A stretch of DNA of 64,000 bases from Adiantum capillus-veneris. Taxonomy: Eukaryota; Streptophyta; Polypodiopsida; Polypodiales; Pteridaceae. The notes beneath the pieces are model-generated. The model was not told where the DNA came from. It was given only the letters and a program-made list of their open reading frames with translations, and searched no databases. This document shows, piece after piece, positions 1 to 11,215 of the stretch. Numbering within the stretch: position 1 is the first letter of the stretch; every line of letters begins with the position of its first letter. Position numbers and translations under genes: made by a program. The stretch lies in the NCBI GenBank assembly GCA_014529385.2, contig CM043965.1, positions 60,969,433 to 61,033,432 on the forward strand, written 5' to 3'.

Positions 1-2
1 TT

Positions 3-659
3 CAAGGTGCCGGTGATGATACAGGAAGCGCACGAGTCAGGAGGCGGGCGCAATTGCAAGCAAAGTGGATGCTGAGGGATGAGCGAATTCAATGGCAGTC
101 TTCAGTTGATGAGAGTGAAGTTGATGCTGCATCTAATGGCGCTTTCAATGAAGGCGACACTGCCCGGAGCCCTGGTAAATGTGTGGGTGAAATTAGCCCT
201 ATCTGCTGCGAAAAGAGAGTGGGAGAGGCAGGATTGAAGTTTGATGCAACAAAATTGGAGGCTGGAGGTATATTGGAACCAAAGCTTAATGCATCAATAG
301 AAGCTGCTAGTGTAGCACAAACGACAGCGCCCGTTTCCAACATTTCTGACTCAGAACGCGATGGCGGCAAGGAGATGTCCGCAAGCGTCGAGCATGCGAA
401 TGCAGCCGACACAGTACAGAGTAGTTCTGCTAAGAAATCCAGATTGATGGATAGTGTGGCAGTGGTGAAATCCTCTAGAGATCCCCTTGTAGACTTCAGA
501 GACTCTATGGTGGACATGATTATAGAGAGTCAAATTTATTCACCAGAGGATTTGGGGGAGCTTCTTCGCTGCTTCTTGTCGTTAAATCCAAGTGAGCATC
601 ACAACACGATCGTGCGTGCCTTCATGCAGGTGTGGTCAAGAATTTTCCAAGGAAGCTGA
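3..659 (+). CDS. OVATE family protein, C-terminal part (5' end outside window)
   Basis: The frame is open from the window edge to a TGA at 657-659, so this is the 3' end of a longer gene. The last ~65 residues (about 456-650) form the OVATE domain (DUF623). It shows the diagnostic order SRDPLVDFRDSM, then MIIESQIY, EDLGELLRCFLSLNP, and a final HHNTIVRAFMQVW. Upstream is a low-complexity Ser/Ala/Glu-rich linker, and the first visible residues include an RRR patch. OVATE family proteins in plants are transcriptional repressors that act with TALE homeodomain proteins and TRM proteins in growth and cell-shape control; that role is family knowledge, not seen here. No intron is needed in the visible part. 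The domain is complete and ends ~3 residues before the stop, as usual for the family. This is the only clear host gene in the window. Confidence 0.88.
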   Translation, partial: QGAGDDTGSARVRRRAQLQAKWMLRDERIQWQSSVDESEVDAASNGAFNEGDTARSPGKCVGEISPICCEKRVGEAGLKFDATKLEAGGILEPKLNASIEAASVAQTTAPVSNISDSERDGGKEMSASVEHANAADTVQSSSAKKSRLMDSVAVVKSSRDPLVDFRDSMVDMIIESQIYSPEDLGELLRCFLSLNPSEHHNTIVRAFMQVWSRIFQGS

Positions 660-692
660 TACAATGTTTTCATATTCAATGGGGCTATAGCT

Positions 693-960
693 AGCTAATG
701 GGTCAACCATCAATTCCATGCATGACAAGCGGATTTGGGTTATATTTCTACTGATGAGAAGCTGATTCGGGTCGTTTTTAGCTATTTGGTTAACCCTAAT
801 TTCCATCAGAGCCTCATTTGGGTTATTCCTACTGTTGATAAGCTGATTTGGGCTATTTCTAGCTAATTGATCAACACTCATTTCCATGATAACCTGAGTT
901 GGGTTAGCTCTACTGATGATAACCTGATTTGGGTTATTTCTGTTGATGACTTGGGTGCTG
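693..960. repeat. degenerate ~81-87 bp tandem repeat downstream of the OVATE gene
   Basis: Three imperfect copies of a unit beginning AGCTAAT/AGCTATTTGG start near 693, 780 and 861 and contain GATTTGGGTTATTTCTACTGA-like segments. They begin about 35 bp after the OVATE stop and probably lie in its 3' UTR or just beyond. Spacing of 87 then 81 bp shows drift by small indels. Confidence 0.6.
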
Positions 961-1736
961 AATCCAGCTTATCATGCTAGTTTATCTCACAATGATCTTA
1001 GATTAGTGAAAAGTTGGGGAGGATATTCTGCTCCCTGAAAAAAATGGTAAAAAGCTTAAATTACTAAGCTTTGAAGTATATGTATATTTTGTAATGCTGG
1101 AATACAGAAAAGATCAGCATAGCTTATAGTCACTATAAATACAAGGCTTCTTCACAATATAATACATGCTCTCTTCTCTGCAGGCATGTTTTGGCAGTGA
1201 GTACAACTTTGCTTTAGGCTACTACAAAAAGGAGAATTTTAAATGCGCATGTTTTGAAATGTGTACAACAATTGTCTTATGGTTGTGTTTCAAATTTCCA
1301 TGGTCCAAAGGTCTTTTCAAGTGCTTGCTAGCCAAAGCTAGACATTTAAAACAGCCGCTTGGAAGAGTCCTAAGGGTTTGTTTTTGTAAATAAAAAAGCC
1401 AAGGGAATTGATTTGTTTTAGGGTACCTTGGATTATGGGTTTGATATCTGGTTGTAAGGATTTGTGTTTGAACTTTTGCACCATCACATGAATTTCACAA
1501 GTTGCTTGGTTCTTGGGCAATGTACAATTTTTTGAAATGGATTGATAGGAATGGTCATACTAAGTCCTCGCTTTTTGTTTATGCTTAGCACAATTATTCT
1601 ATGGAATATTTTGTCTTAAGTTTGGTATTACTTAATTTAATCAAAATATCAAAACGCATTAGACCTTTCATTTGGCTAAAATGGTTAAACAACATTACAT
1701 ATGGCTTTATTCCTTTAGAGGCAAAAATAATCTATA
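961..1736. other. gene-free stretch
   Basis: No convincing coding sequence on either strand. The open frames are short and show no recognisable domain. Part of it may be untranslated region of the OVATE gene. I see no RNA gene or element termini here. Confidence 0.5.
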
Positions 1737-1917
1737 TCTATACTAATATAAAAGGGAGAGAGAGAACCCCCCCCCCTCCCCCCCCCCCCCCTCCCCCCTT
1801 TGCCACATGGTGTGCGCTCCTTCATCCAACATGTGTGCCTTGCTCCTCCGGTGGGACACTGGATTGAGAGAGAGAGAGAGGGAGGGATGGGCGGTCGAAA
1901 GCCATCGGTCACACTAG
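1737..1917 (+). mobile_element. candidate 181-bp non-autonomous Helitron
   Basis: The segment starts TCTATACTAATATAAAAG, which resembles plant Helitron 5' ends, and finishes CACACTAG, a CTRR-type 3' end. It lies between A (1736) and T (1918), the classic Helitron target. A short stem, GATGG(G)C with GCCATC, sits just upstream of the 3' end. The middle is a poly-C/CCT tract and a GA repeat. No RepHel coding. All signals are short, so this could be chance. Confidence 0.4.
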
Positions 1918-2794
1918 TAAAAATAATTATTCTATTGGATATTTACTTATGATAATCAAATTCAATCAAAATATAGAATTAAATTAAATTTTTAGTTAAA
2001 TAAAAAAGATAAACTAAATTTAATAAAAATCGATCTAACTATTAACTATGAAGAAACATTGAAATTTTAAGTTAAAGTAAAGAAATTATATATTTTATTA
2101 GTGGTAAAGCCAACAAGGTTAAGCAACATTATGGTACTCTTACCCCATTGAGGGGCAAAAAAAAAGAGGTCATAGATGCTACTATTCTCTCAATTCTTTC
2201 TCAATCGATGGGCTCACACATTCCCACTACTTTGTTAAAACCAATGTGAAATTGTTTCAATTGAAGACACCTCAAGACTTATCATCGTTCACAAGTCAAG
2301 CTACATGGGGTATATCAAAGCTTTCAAAATGGAAGAAAATATGGGTACTTGGTTTTCTATAGAATCAATAATATTCTATTCTTCCATTACTACAAATTGC
2401 CCCTTTGTTACTTTCAATGCTCCAAGGGGCAAGTGCAAGTGCTTTTGCAACTTTATTGAGCCCATTGGTACAAACAATTCAAAAATGGACCATTGGTACA
2501 AACAATTAAAAGTGGAAAGTAGCACAACAATAAAGTTATAGTGGTCATCAATCATGAGATTTTTTGCCTTTAGAGAGTTATCCATCAGAATGTGAGTAAA
2601 GTCTTCCTTTGAAGTTATAGTGCTTCTTGAAAGGAAAAAGATTGTGCCCACCAAATTATGAATGCAAACAAAAAGCTTTGCTCTTTGCAAGCAAGCAAAG
2701 CTTTTAGCCCCTCTGTGAAAAGTAGAAGAATGCAATCATCAGAGCCCATTGGCTATTGAAAGCAAAGTGTTGAAGAAAAATGTGTCATGATTCA
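1918..2794. other. A/T-rich gene-free stretch
   Basis: The largest open frame (minus strand, 2376-2735) has no recognisable domain and looks incidental. No element termini, RNA genes or repeats were recognised. Confidence 0.5.
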
Positions 2795-3010
2795 CAGTGT
2801 TCGGGGAAAATCCTTTTCCAAACAAACAACATTCCTTCCCTTGAATTTGCCAAGAGGAAATTTTAAAAATTTAGGATATTTTTTCAGGTTTTTACACTAT
2901 TTTTCTCTATTTTGGGGTGGAATTTCTCCTTTCCCTCTTGCTCTCAACCAGCATTTTTGAAATTGAAAACGACACGATATTAAGCTGAGTCACATTTTTC
3001 TCGAGCACTA
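2795..3010. mobile_element. hAT-type MITE, old copy
   Basis: A 216-bp segment starting CAGTGTTCGGGG and ending TTTTTCTCGAGCACTA. It is about 80% similar over its whole length to the better copy at 46193-46409. The terminal inverted repeat is eroded (last base A instead of G), and no 8-bp target duplication can be recognised. Non-coding; it would depend on a hAT transposase elsewhere. Confidence 0.7.
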
Positions 3011-3099
3011 CTTATGAACTTAGCCTTGAATTGGCTAGAAATTCAAGGGGATTGACTGCCGGGAGATTTAGGACAAATATGTTTCAAAGATCAATCCAC

Positions 3100-3860
3100 T
3101 TTTAAATTAGATTTCAACTTTAAGTCTAGATAGTAAACTCTAGACTTAAACTTAACTATAAGCTCTATACTTAAATTGTAAAATTTTAAATCATAAATTG
3201 TAAATATAAATCTAAACCTAAACTTAACTTTAAATTTTAAATTGTAAACTCTAAACTTAAATCATAAATTGTAAACATAAATCTAAACCTAAACTTAACT
3301 TTTAACTAAAATCTAAGCCCTTTAAAACCTCCAATTTAAGCCCTAATTTAAATCTAATCCTAAATTAAACTTAAACTTTATGGCACTGCCTACTTGCAAA
3401 CCATAAACTCTTTAGAAAATCTAAACTCTAAACTTAAACTGCAATCTTAAATTTAAATCTTGAATTTCAAATGTAAACTTAAACTAAATCTATAGCTAAA
3501 TATAATTTTAAATCTAAATCGTAACTCTAAATTTAAACCTGAAATCAAACATAACTTTAAAGCTAGCTTTAAAATTTAAACCCGAAACTCTAAGTTTAAA
3601 CTTATCTTTCCTCTAAATTCAAACCATAAACTTTAAACCAAACTTAAACTCTAAATTTAAAATGTAAATTCTATTTTAAACCATAAATATTTATTATAAT
3701 TCTAATCTATACTTACATTTAAAATTATTGTTTGAATTAAAATTAAAAAACATAGATCTGGTGCAAACTTAGATCTAAAAAATTTAAACATAGCCATAAA
3801 CTATAAATATAAATCTAAAATTAACGTTCAAATGAGAATTTTGAACATAAAAGTAACTTA
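3100..3860. repeat. degenerate AAACTCTAAA / AAACTTAAA-type short repeats
   Basis: About 750 bp made of irregular 6-9-bp variants such as TAAACTCTAAACTTAAA, AAACCTAAAC and AAATTGTAAA, always with A-rich blocks on the plus strand. It resembles heavily mutated plant telomere-type (TTTAGGG) repeat DNA but contains no run of perfect telomere units. It could equally be a diverged A/T minisatellite. No genes. Confidence 0.5.
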
Positions 3861-4141
3861 TATTAGATATTAAAATAGAAATTATCTAACAATAACAATG
3901 CAATACTTCAATATTACAAAAAATAGCATAAAAAACATTCAAATATACCTTTTTAAAATAGTTGAAATTTATTTAGTTTTAATGATTTTAAAATTAAGCA
4001 AGAGAAACGATTGTTTTTGTAATTCCTTTTGAATTTATGTGCATACATGCTTGTATTCACCTATGAATATGTGTATGTATATGTAGATTTGCACTGTATG
4101 TATGTGTGTAGTTTTTCTTGTGCAGAATCATATATCAAGGA

Positions 4142-4143
<2 letters not shown>

Positions 4144-4182
<39 letters not shown>
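4144..4182. repeat. (GA)n microsatellite
   Basis: Uninterrupted GA dinucleotides, about 20 units, in otherwise unremarkable A/T-rich DNA. Confidence 0.9.
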
Positions 4183-4190
<8 letters not shown>

Positions 4191-6715
4191 TAAAATTGTT
4201 TGAGAAGACAAACCATGTTCTTGCTGCAAATAGCCCAAAATGAGCTTGCGGCTCATTTGAATTTTTTCCGCTTTTTCTTGGCGTCAATATGCACGTCACT
4301 TTTACGGTCAATATGTATAATGTGCATATTGAGGCCCAAAAAAATTCCAAAAAGCATCGCATGTTTTGCATTGACAGTGTGAAGAACAGGTAGTAGTGGG
4401 AATAATAAGCAAGATGAAGAGTCTTCTAAAGACCCAACATCAGGGGGGATGAGAGTTGTGGGAAGCACGTAGGCATGAGAGCTTACAATCACATGTTATT
4501 TTTTGTATATTAATATAAAAGTCCATTGTCCAATACACACATAATCGCAAATGGGTTTTATGTTAGAGAGGGCTCCAGCAAATTGAAAGGCTCACATTGG
4601 GATTTCTAAAACATAATAAAATGAAAAGGAAGTAAAATAAATAAAGGGGTCCATTGCCAAATTAAAACAACAAAAAAATATATATAGTAAAAGGTAGGTC
4701 TAATAGGCGTAAGATATAATAAAATTAAATTTGTTGGTATTTCTCACATTTTGTGAAAGATTTATATGTATTAAAAACATTAAAGGGACCCATTGCCAAT
4801 TTTTTTTATAAAATTAACGCTCTCATAGGAAAAGGTAGGTCTCATAGATGAAGGATATAAAAAATTAAAATTTTATGGTAATCCTCACATTTTGTGAAAA
4901 GTTTTATCTAATGAGAAATATAGTCAAAAGATACATCAAAAATTTAAACAAAAGAATATTTTAATGCTTTTTAATAAGAAAAGATAGGTTTAATAAACAT
5001 AGAAAATAATAAAACAATATGGAGAGATGAATGTTTTTGAAGTCGTTAATGAAAGGACTCTTTATCAATTCCTCACATCATGGGATCAAACTCGCTCTTT
5101 TTACTCTCATAGGATCGAATCTTTGTAGATTCCACTTCAACTTAGCAATTCAAGCTCGACACATCTCAAATAAGAACCACGCAATGAGCAACTCTGACCT
5201 CATGACCTCACCAAGTAAAAGAGAAATCTTCGGGCTCGACCACTCCACCTATGAGCTATTCGAAGCAACAAAGGCGAGTGTATACATATTAAAAAAAAGG
5301 CAATCTTCTTCTCTTAGCTCTATGATGTAGCCTCTCCTGCCAATCCTCAGGCCACTCCTCCAATTGGTTGGTTGCCCGTCATTTTTTACCTCCCTCCTCT
5401 GACTTCGCTTGTTATTTTCTCCTTTTGAAAAAGTGACATCTCACTTAGGTTCTTACTAAAAGAATCAAACCAACCAAAATTGTTTGCACACATCAAGTAT
5501 TCTTTAAAGGCCTTTTCAAGCATGTCCCAAAAGTGAATGTAGCCTTTAGAGAATAGTACTTGAAAGGCTAAGCCTTTTAAAGCTCTTAGTGACACTAGCA
5601 AAACAATCTGGACGATTTTCACCTTTGGGGGGCTAAGGCCTTTAGGAGGCCCAAAAAAAAAATGTCAAGTTTGTAGTTTTCTTTGGGGAATAAGGAACGT
5701 TGAAAGCTCCGATGAAATCATATTTAGTATGTGAAGCAATGTTTGCAGAAAGTGTCTTTGCATTCAATCATGCCGCTTAAAACTTCAAAATTGTTTGTTA
5801 GGAGCAAGAGGAAAAAGAAACAGTCAAAATAAAATGGCTCCATTTTTTCCAAAGAAATTCTTTATGGTTAGGATAATTCTTTTTTCCAAACATAGATGTG
5901 AAGAGAGTCTTCAATGCATAAGAGACAAGGTTGTGGACACAAAAAAATTCTATGAATGTGCAAAACTCATGTAGCACATCAATGTGTGGAAGTACATACT
6001 CTTTGTGTCAAACTCAACTAGTAAGCTTTGAAATATCTTTGCTCATTAGAAAAGTTTGGACTAGAATTTGGGCCTTGTAAGAAATGTCATGTCATGTCAA
6101 TGCAGAGAGGGATAATCAAAAGCGATACTTCTTTGTTTTTTATTAAAAACAAAAATGTATTAAAAAAAGCTAAAATTTATATCATGGTGTACTTCATTAA
6201 ATGCAAAAAAAAGTGCTTAGAAATCAATGCCGTTTATCTCAAAATATTTCTTTTGTAAGAAATAGTAGGTGAAGAGAAGTTATGACCATAAAATACGGCA
6301 ATATATAGCTGTGAATTTTTTTTCTTCTTCTATGTTACACTTTTCGTGCAAGGTTTGCGATTAGGGGGAGGAGAAAAACATGGATATTGCAACACGGAGC
6401 ACCATAGAAAATAAGCAAGCAACACTGTCCATGGCTATCTTCGTGTATTTTTTTCTTTGCGTATTTTTCTATCTATCATACTATCTCTCGTATTCTTTGT
6501 CTCTCTCCTCCCTATCTCTTTATTGTTTCCTTAGTGTAGATGGCTACCTTGACAAGTAAACATATAGATAATCAGCTATTGAATAATGGAAGCTAGAATA
6601 TGAGTGAAATAAAATTTTTGCCAATCAAATATAGCCTAAAGGTTGTAGGATCTTTGTCCGATCTTTGTGTTGGTAAAGATAACACCCAATCTAAAGATTT
6701 GTGATGTAGTTCATC
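4183..6715. other. gene-free stretch
   Basis: No coding region is supported. The frame at 5031-5330 (99 codons) has no recognisable domain. The sequence there has weak resemblance to pol III box motifs on the minus strand, but box spacing is wrong for a tRNA or SINE. The remainder is A/T-rich sequence with no termini recognised. Confidence 0.5.
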
Positions 6716-6980
6716 CTCAAGTGGATCACAAAACCTCCTCATTTACACAATAGTTACTCTATTTCTTACTCTTGTACACCTTGAAAATAAGCCACTAGCA
6801 AATGCTCAGGTGGATCACAAACTTCCTCATTTACACAATAGGTACTCTATTTCTTACTCTTGTACACCTTGAAAATAAGCCACTAGCAAATGCTCAAGTG
6901 GATCACAAAACTTCCTAATTTACACAATAGGTACTCTATTTCTTACTCTTGTACACCTTGAAAATAAGCCACTAGCAAAA
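6716..6980. repeat. 88-89 bp tandem repeat, three copies
   Basis: Three nearly identical units containing GTGGATCACAAA, TTTACACAATAGGTACTC and TTGAAAATAAGCCACTAGC begin at about 6721, 6810 and 6898. Only a handful of substitutions separate the units, so the duplication is fairly recent. Confidence 0.85.
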
Positions 6981-8555
6981 GGAATTTTGGAGAAATGCAT
7001 CCTATTGTGCTTATTGAGAAATTCAGAAATGTGTTCTATCTCAAAAACCAGAGAGCTACTATGATTGGTATAATGGAAAAAATTTATGCTATTGTCCTTG
7101 ACAAAGGTATGAGTTTACATAACCTGGGATGGGGGGAGGGGGGGGTGTGGTGGTGGTGGTGGTTTAGGAAACATCTTTTTGTATTCTTTCCTTAAAACAT
7201 GCTATATGTGATACATTACATAGAATGGAATCTTAATAAAATAACATGCATGCAAATTGTCCAAATTTTTGTACCTAATCTCGTTGCTTACTTGAAATTT
7301 TGTTTATTATGGATTTGTAGGATTTTCTTATAAGAAGAAAATTATCAACATTCCAACCATTTTCTCCAAGAGCTTGGATTTACTCTTTCTACTAGCCTCT
7401 TTCCTTTTCTTCATAATGGAATTTGCACACATTAGGAAGAGGATGGGGTTTAAAAGGGCCTCTTTATTTTCCATGAAATTATGGAGGTGATAAACACTCT
7501 AACAAATAGGAGCATGCCATGTGTGTGAAAATGGTGGATGTGTAAGAGAGGTGTAAGAGTGGTCAAAGGATGCACTTCCCCCCTTGAAAGAGGGTGGATA
7601 ATTTTGTGATTTTCAGCCTTTCATAACTTCTAAATACTATCTCCGATTTGAGCAAAAATTATAGATTTGTGATCTACACATCTTGCTCTTTCAATAGATA
7701 TGCTACATGATAGAGTTTTATCCGACCGATAGATTTTCAATTCATTCTATGGAAATATTTTGAACTTAAATAAACTAGCCATTTTGCCTGCTTGAATTCA
7801 AAATGTGTCCTATGATTTCTTTCTTAATAATAAAGGTTTGAATCCCTTGAACTACCAAATAAAGAGGCCCTCTAGATGCCATTCTCTTCGTAATGATCCT
7901 TTCTTATATGGACTTGTCTACCATTGTAGCAAACCACCTTAAACAACAACAAAAACCATTGCTCTAGCCTTACAATTCATACAACGAGATAAATTTTTTG
8001 ACTAAATCTCTCTTCTTATCATACAAAAATGTTTTAAACTATGTGAAGATGTATAGCTTTATAGAATGTTAAAGTTATAATGTAAAACACCCTTTCATTC
8101 CAAACTCAATTTCTATTCTTATTCTTACTCACTAAATTAGATCCTCATGATAAATAGCAATGACTAATCAACTATATAAAAGACAATCACTACACACTTG
8201 TCATCCTTTTTAAGAGCATGATTAGCATATGAAGATTTCTAGTACCTTTGTGTTTGAAATTTTTTAACAATCCTTTGATAACGTGCCCTTGGAGTCTATT
8301 GGCCCATGCAATGCTTTGATAAACTTGCAGTCAAACTTATGGAAACATCAAAACAGGAGGAAAAAAAGAGCTTTTTCCTTACTGACGAATGTGCTAGTGT
8401 CTATAAGCTAGCAAGTGTACCTATTAAGTTTCATATAAGTACGTATAAAAGTGATTTTTTTACAATTTTGGGGTTCTTAGTGTCCTTGAAAAACAAAATT
8501 GAAGAGCTTATTAGGCACCCATTCACTTTCTTTACTGTTCCAAGCTTTCTGTAAC
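6981..8555. other. gene-free stretch with a G-rich patch
   Basis: Contains a G-run/GGT-repeat patch at about 7126-7165. The frame at 8306-8554 (82 codons) has no recognisable domain. No genes, RNAs or element ends recognised. Part of it may be the decayed 3' end of the adjacent LINE. Confidence 0.45.
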
Positions 8556-9786
8556 CTACAAACAAGAGCAATACCATTTGGACTTAGAAATGAAAATTTC
8601 AGCATGTGATAGCCCCTTCCAAGATTTGTAGGGGCCTTTAGGAGGGAGGGCCTCTGTTAACTCACCATTGATGGAGATTCTAGCAGAAGCATTACCAAAG
8701 AGAATACACACAAATTCTATAAACTTCCTTCCTAGCACCATATCATGTAGTCATTGAAGTACGAATTTCCATTCAATTCTATCATAAGCCTTATGAATAT
8801 CAATTTTGAAAAAGATAAAGTCCTAGTTTGATTCAACTGCATAATCCACTCCTTCCCAAAGGGTAATGATAGCATCCATTATAAACCTTCCTTCATTAAA
8901 TCCCTTTTGTTCTTTAAGGATAAATTGATCCATTAAGGGGATAAACTTTCATTTAGACAAGGAAGGAGATAATATTTTTTGGATAGAAGTTAGCCAGGTA
9001 ATAGGTCTCTACTTAGACTAGAGCTTCTCTTATGAGTCAAATTGACATTTATATTAGCACTAGTTTAGCACTAGTTTAGTACGTGGACAGTGAAATGTCC
9101 TATGGACATTATAATGACTTGAAACTTGAAAAAAGTCATAGGTAATTTCTATGGTCCAAACCATGTCAAATGGGTTTTTTTGTAGTTTTTAAGAAAGCTA
9201 CTAATGGAGAAAATATTAATATGCAAGACCAAGCCATGTTTTATAGATAAAAAGTTTTTACAATTTAAATGAAACAATAATGTCCCCTATTTTTGCATGT
9301 TTTTCTACTTCCCACTCAAATTGAATGATTTTTTTCTTAGGTCAAATGAATTTGTCTATCACAATATTTATGTGCCACTCTATATACTTATAAAAATCAC
9401 ATATTCATGTAATTTAGAGCCAACGGATTTAAAAACAAAGATTTATTCATCACATAGTCAAATAGACATATACTTTTGTAGACATAGCAATATAGATTTT
9501 TTTTTAGTGAAATAGTGATTCCAAAACAATTTGCTAGTGTTTTATTATGTTGCATACCCATGGGGAAAGTCACACACTATGTAACTTGGTAGAAATTCAT
9601 TATGATTTTGGCTTGGTATTTTCTACAAAATGATCCAAAAAGGACATTGTAATGTCTTATTGTGGTACCAAACTAGTGTTAGGAGAGCGAGCTCTTGAGT
9701 TTAGGGTTTCTTGCCAGACCAACATAATGTGAAGTACCAAAAATTCTTGACATGAGATGTAGAATTCATTAATAACTCCATCCAAG
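8556..9786 (-). pseudogene. L1-type LINE, 3' piece (reverse transcriptase)
   Basis: Read on the minus strand, this encodes degraded L1-type reverse transcriptase. At 9786 it starts with LDGVINEFY, which completes the motif left at 24924 (SGKTPS). Later come RPITWL, KGFNEGRFIMDAI and the RT block KIDIHKAYDRIEW. Stops and frameshifts interrupt the frame. After IEFVCILFGNASARISINGE the usual catalytic YADD region is not found, so the 3' part is lost or too decayed. The CACTA transposon at 9787-24920 separates this piece from the middle piece, and the AAG target duplication marks the break. Confidence 0.85.
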
Positions 9787-9856
9787 CACTACAAGAGGTT
9801 GTGTGCTCTTGTGACGCTCTTAGCGACGGAAATACACTGGGTTTTTATAACCCCCG

Positions 9857-10072
9857 GCGTCGCTATAACCGTCGCTAAAAGCGTCGCTACGAGAGCGTCG
9901 CTATCTGCGTCGCTATAGGCGTCGCTATAGCCGTCGCTATAGGCGTCGCTATATAGCGACGCTCATAGCGACGCCTATAGCGACGCAGATAGCGACGCTC
10001 TCACAGAAGAGTATAGCGACGCATATAGCGACGCTACAGAGCCATAAATAGCGACGCTTATAGCGACGCCTG
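9857..10072. repeat. CACTA left sub-terminal array of GTCGCTA units in two orientations
   Basis: Eight forward copies of (G/C)CGTCGCTA occupy about 9857-9952. They meet at a palindromic centre (~9944-9963), and eight inverted copies (ATAGCGACGC) run to ~10072. CACTA sub-terminal repeats are transposase-binding sites in the characterised En/Spm system; that role is inferred here. Confidence 0.9.
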
Positions 10073-10087
10073 AGAGAATATTTTTTT

Positions 10088-10116
10088 GGTGGCAGGGCAT
10101 TGAATGCCCTGCCACC
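10088..10116. other. perfect 14-bp inverted repeat with 1-nt spacer
   Basis: GGTGGCAGGGCATT (10088-10101) is followed by one G and its exact reverse complement AATGCCCTGCCACC. It lies between the sub-terminal array and the last exon of the accessory gene, near where the minus-strand transcript would end. Possible hairpin or 3' processing structure. Confidence 0.75.
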
Positions 10117-10880
10117 CATCAACCATATTGTACTTGATTCACTTTTTAAAAAAAGTGCAAAGGTAAATAATAGACCCAAAATAGTCACCCACAAGACGCA
10201 TTGTTTGCAAAATTGACAATTGTACACATCATAGACAAACTGAATTGATTGGCAAATGTAATAATGACAATTGTACAACATCATAGGCATAAAGAATTGA
10301 TTGGCAAAAGGAATTGCGGTGACAAATGTAATAATATACATGGTTCAAAAAGACGTATAAAATCCGTCTCATGATACATAAGCTATGAGAAACCCTAAAC
10401 TAATGCTATCTAGCTACGGCTAAACTGACGTCGTCTAATCAGACGTCTCATCGCGTCCAAGCGGCGTAACTGTCGGATTCTGCAAAAAAAGACAATAAGA
10501 CAGTTTTCAGTAAATATAAACATATAACGACATTTATAAAACAATACAAAAAATAAAAAAGAGTAAACCCTAATACTAACCAGGCCGCCGCGAGAACTGA
10601 GAATGTCCATCAGGGCGTTTAAGCCCTTCCTGCCTGCGTACTCGCGCTCGTACGGTGTGGGATCACGTCCTGTCATCGACCACTGTCAAAACATACAAAG
10701 ATTTCATTATGTTAGAACTAAAAAACTCATAAACCCTAAACTATCTGTCATAAAATCTAATATCTAACTAACCCAAATGATTTTCTCATATTAAATTGAT
10801 CACTTAATGTGGGAGAATAAACGGGAACAAGTGTTACGATATAGGTATGTGCTTTTAGATCTATCTCAACACGGGGCCAA

Positions 10881-10887
10881 TATAAAG
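10881..10887 (+). promoter_or_regulatory. TATA-like element in the 5' LTR
   Basis: TATAAAG preceded directly by CCAA, about 135 bp into the LTR. The matching copy in the 3' LTR is at 18057. It is the best candidate for the retrotransposon core promoter; no transcription start is visible from sequence. Confidence 0.45.
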
Positions 10888-11037
10888 GGGCCCAAAAGGG
10901 AGATGGTCTATCAAAGAGCAAGGCTAACCAATGGAGCATAAGACCTTAGGGTTAGCTTCATTGAAGACCTCCAATCAATGTGTGTAAAAGTCCTTTTGAC
11001 CTTAAGTAAGCTAGGGCTGAGGTGGGAACCCGGCCCA

Positions 11038-11215
11038 AGCTCGAGGTGCTTGTTCTGCTTGAGGTGCTTGTCATGCTTGAGGTGTTTTTCATGCTTGAGG
11101 TGCTTGATTAAGATGCTTGAGGTGCTTGACTGGCTCCATGCTTGAGGTGCTTGACTTGCTGCATGATTAAGGTACTTGAGGTGCCTTGAGAAGCTTGCCT
11201 GAGATGCTTGTGGGA
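11038..11215. repeat. LTR minisatellite of GCTTGAGGTGCTTG units
   Basis: About eight imperfect units (CTTGAGGTGCTTG, CTTGAGGTGTTTT, AAGGTACTTGAGGTGCC) in the 5' LTR, with the same array at 18214-18391 in the 3' LTR. Repeats of this sort in LTRs often act as enhancers; that is inference. Confidence 0.7.

Noticed and set aside
1166-1393. Cys-containing frame resembling the end of a SWIM-type motif
   Set aside because: Only a few residues fit, in a different frame from the open one; likely chance.
5031-5330. Possible SINE or small gene
   Set aside because: Box-like motifs on the minus strand are about 160 bp apart, too far for a tRNA-type promoter, and the frame has no recognised domain.
8306-8554. 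82-codon plus-strand frame
   Set aside because: No domain, no splice or start context; lies in decayed DNA beside the LINE.
9857-10072. CRISPR-like array of short repeats
   Set aside because: Units are adjacent and inverted, within CACTA ends of a plant genome; no spacers.
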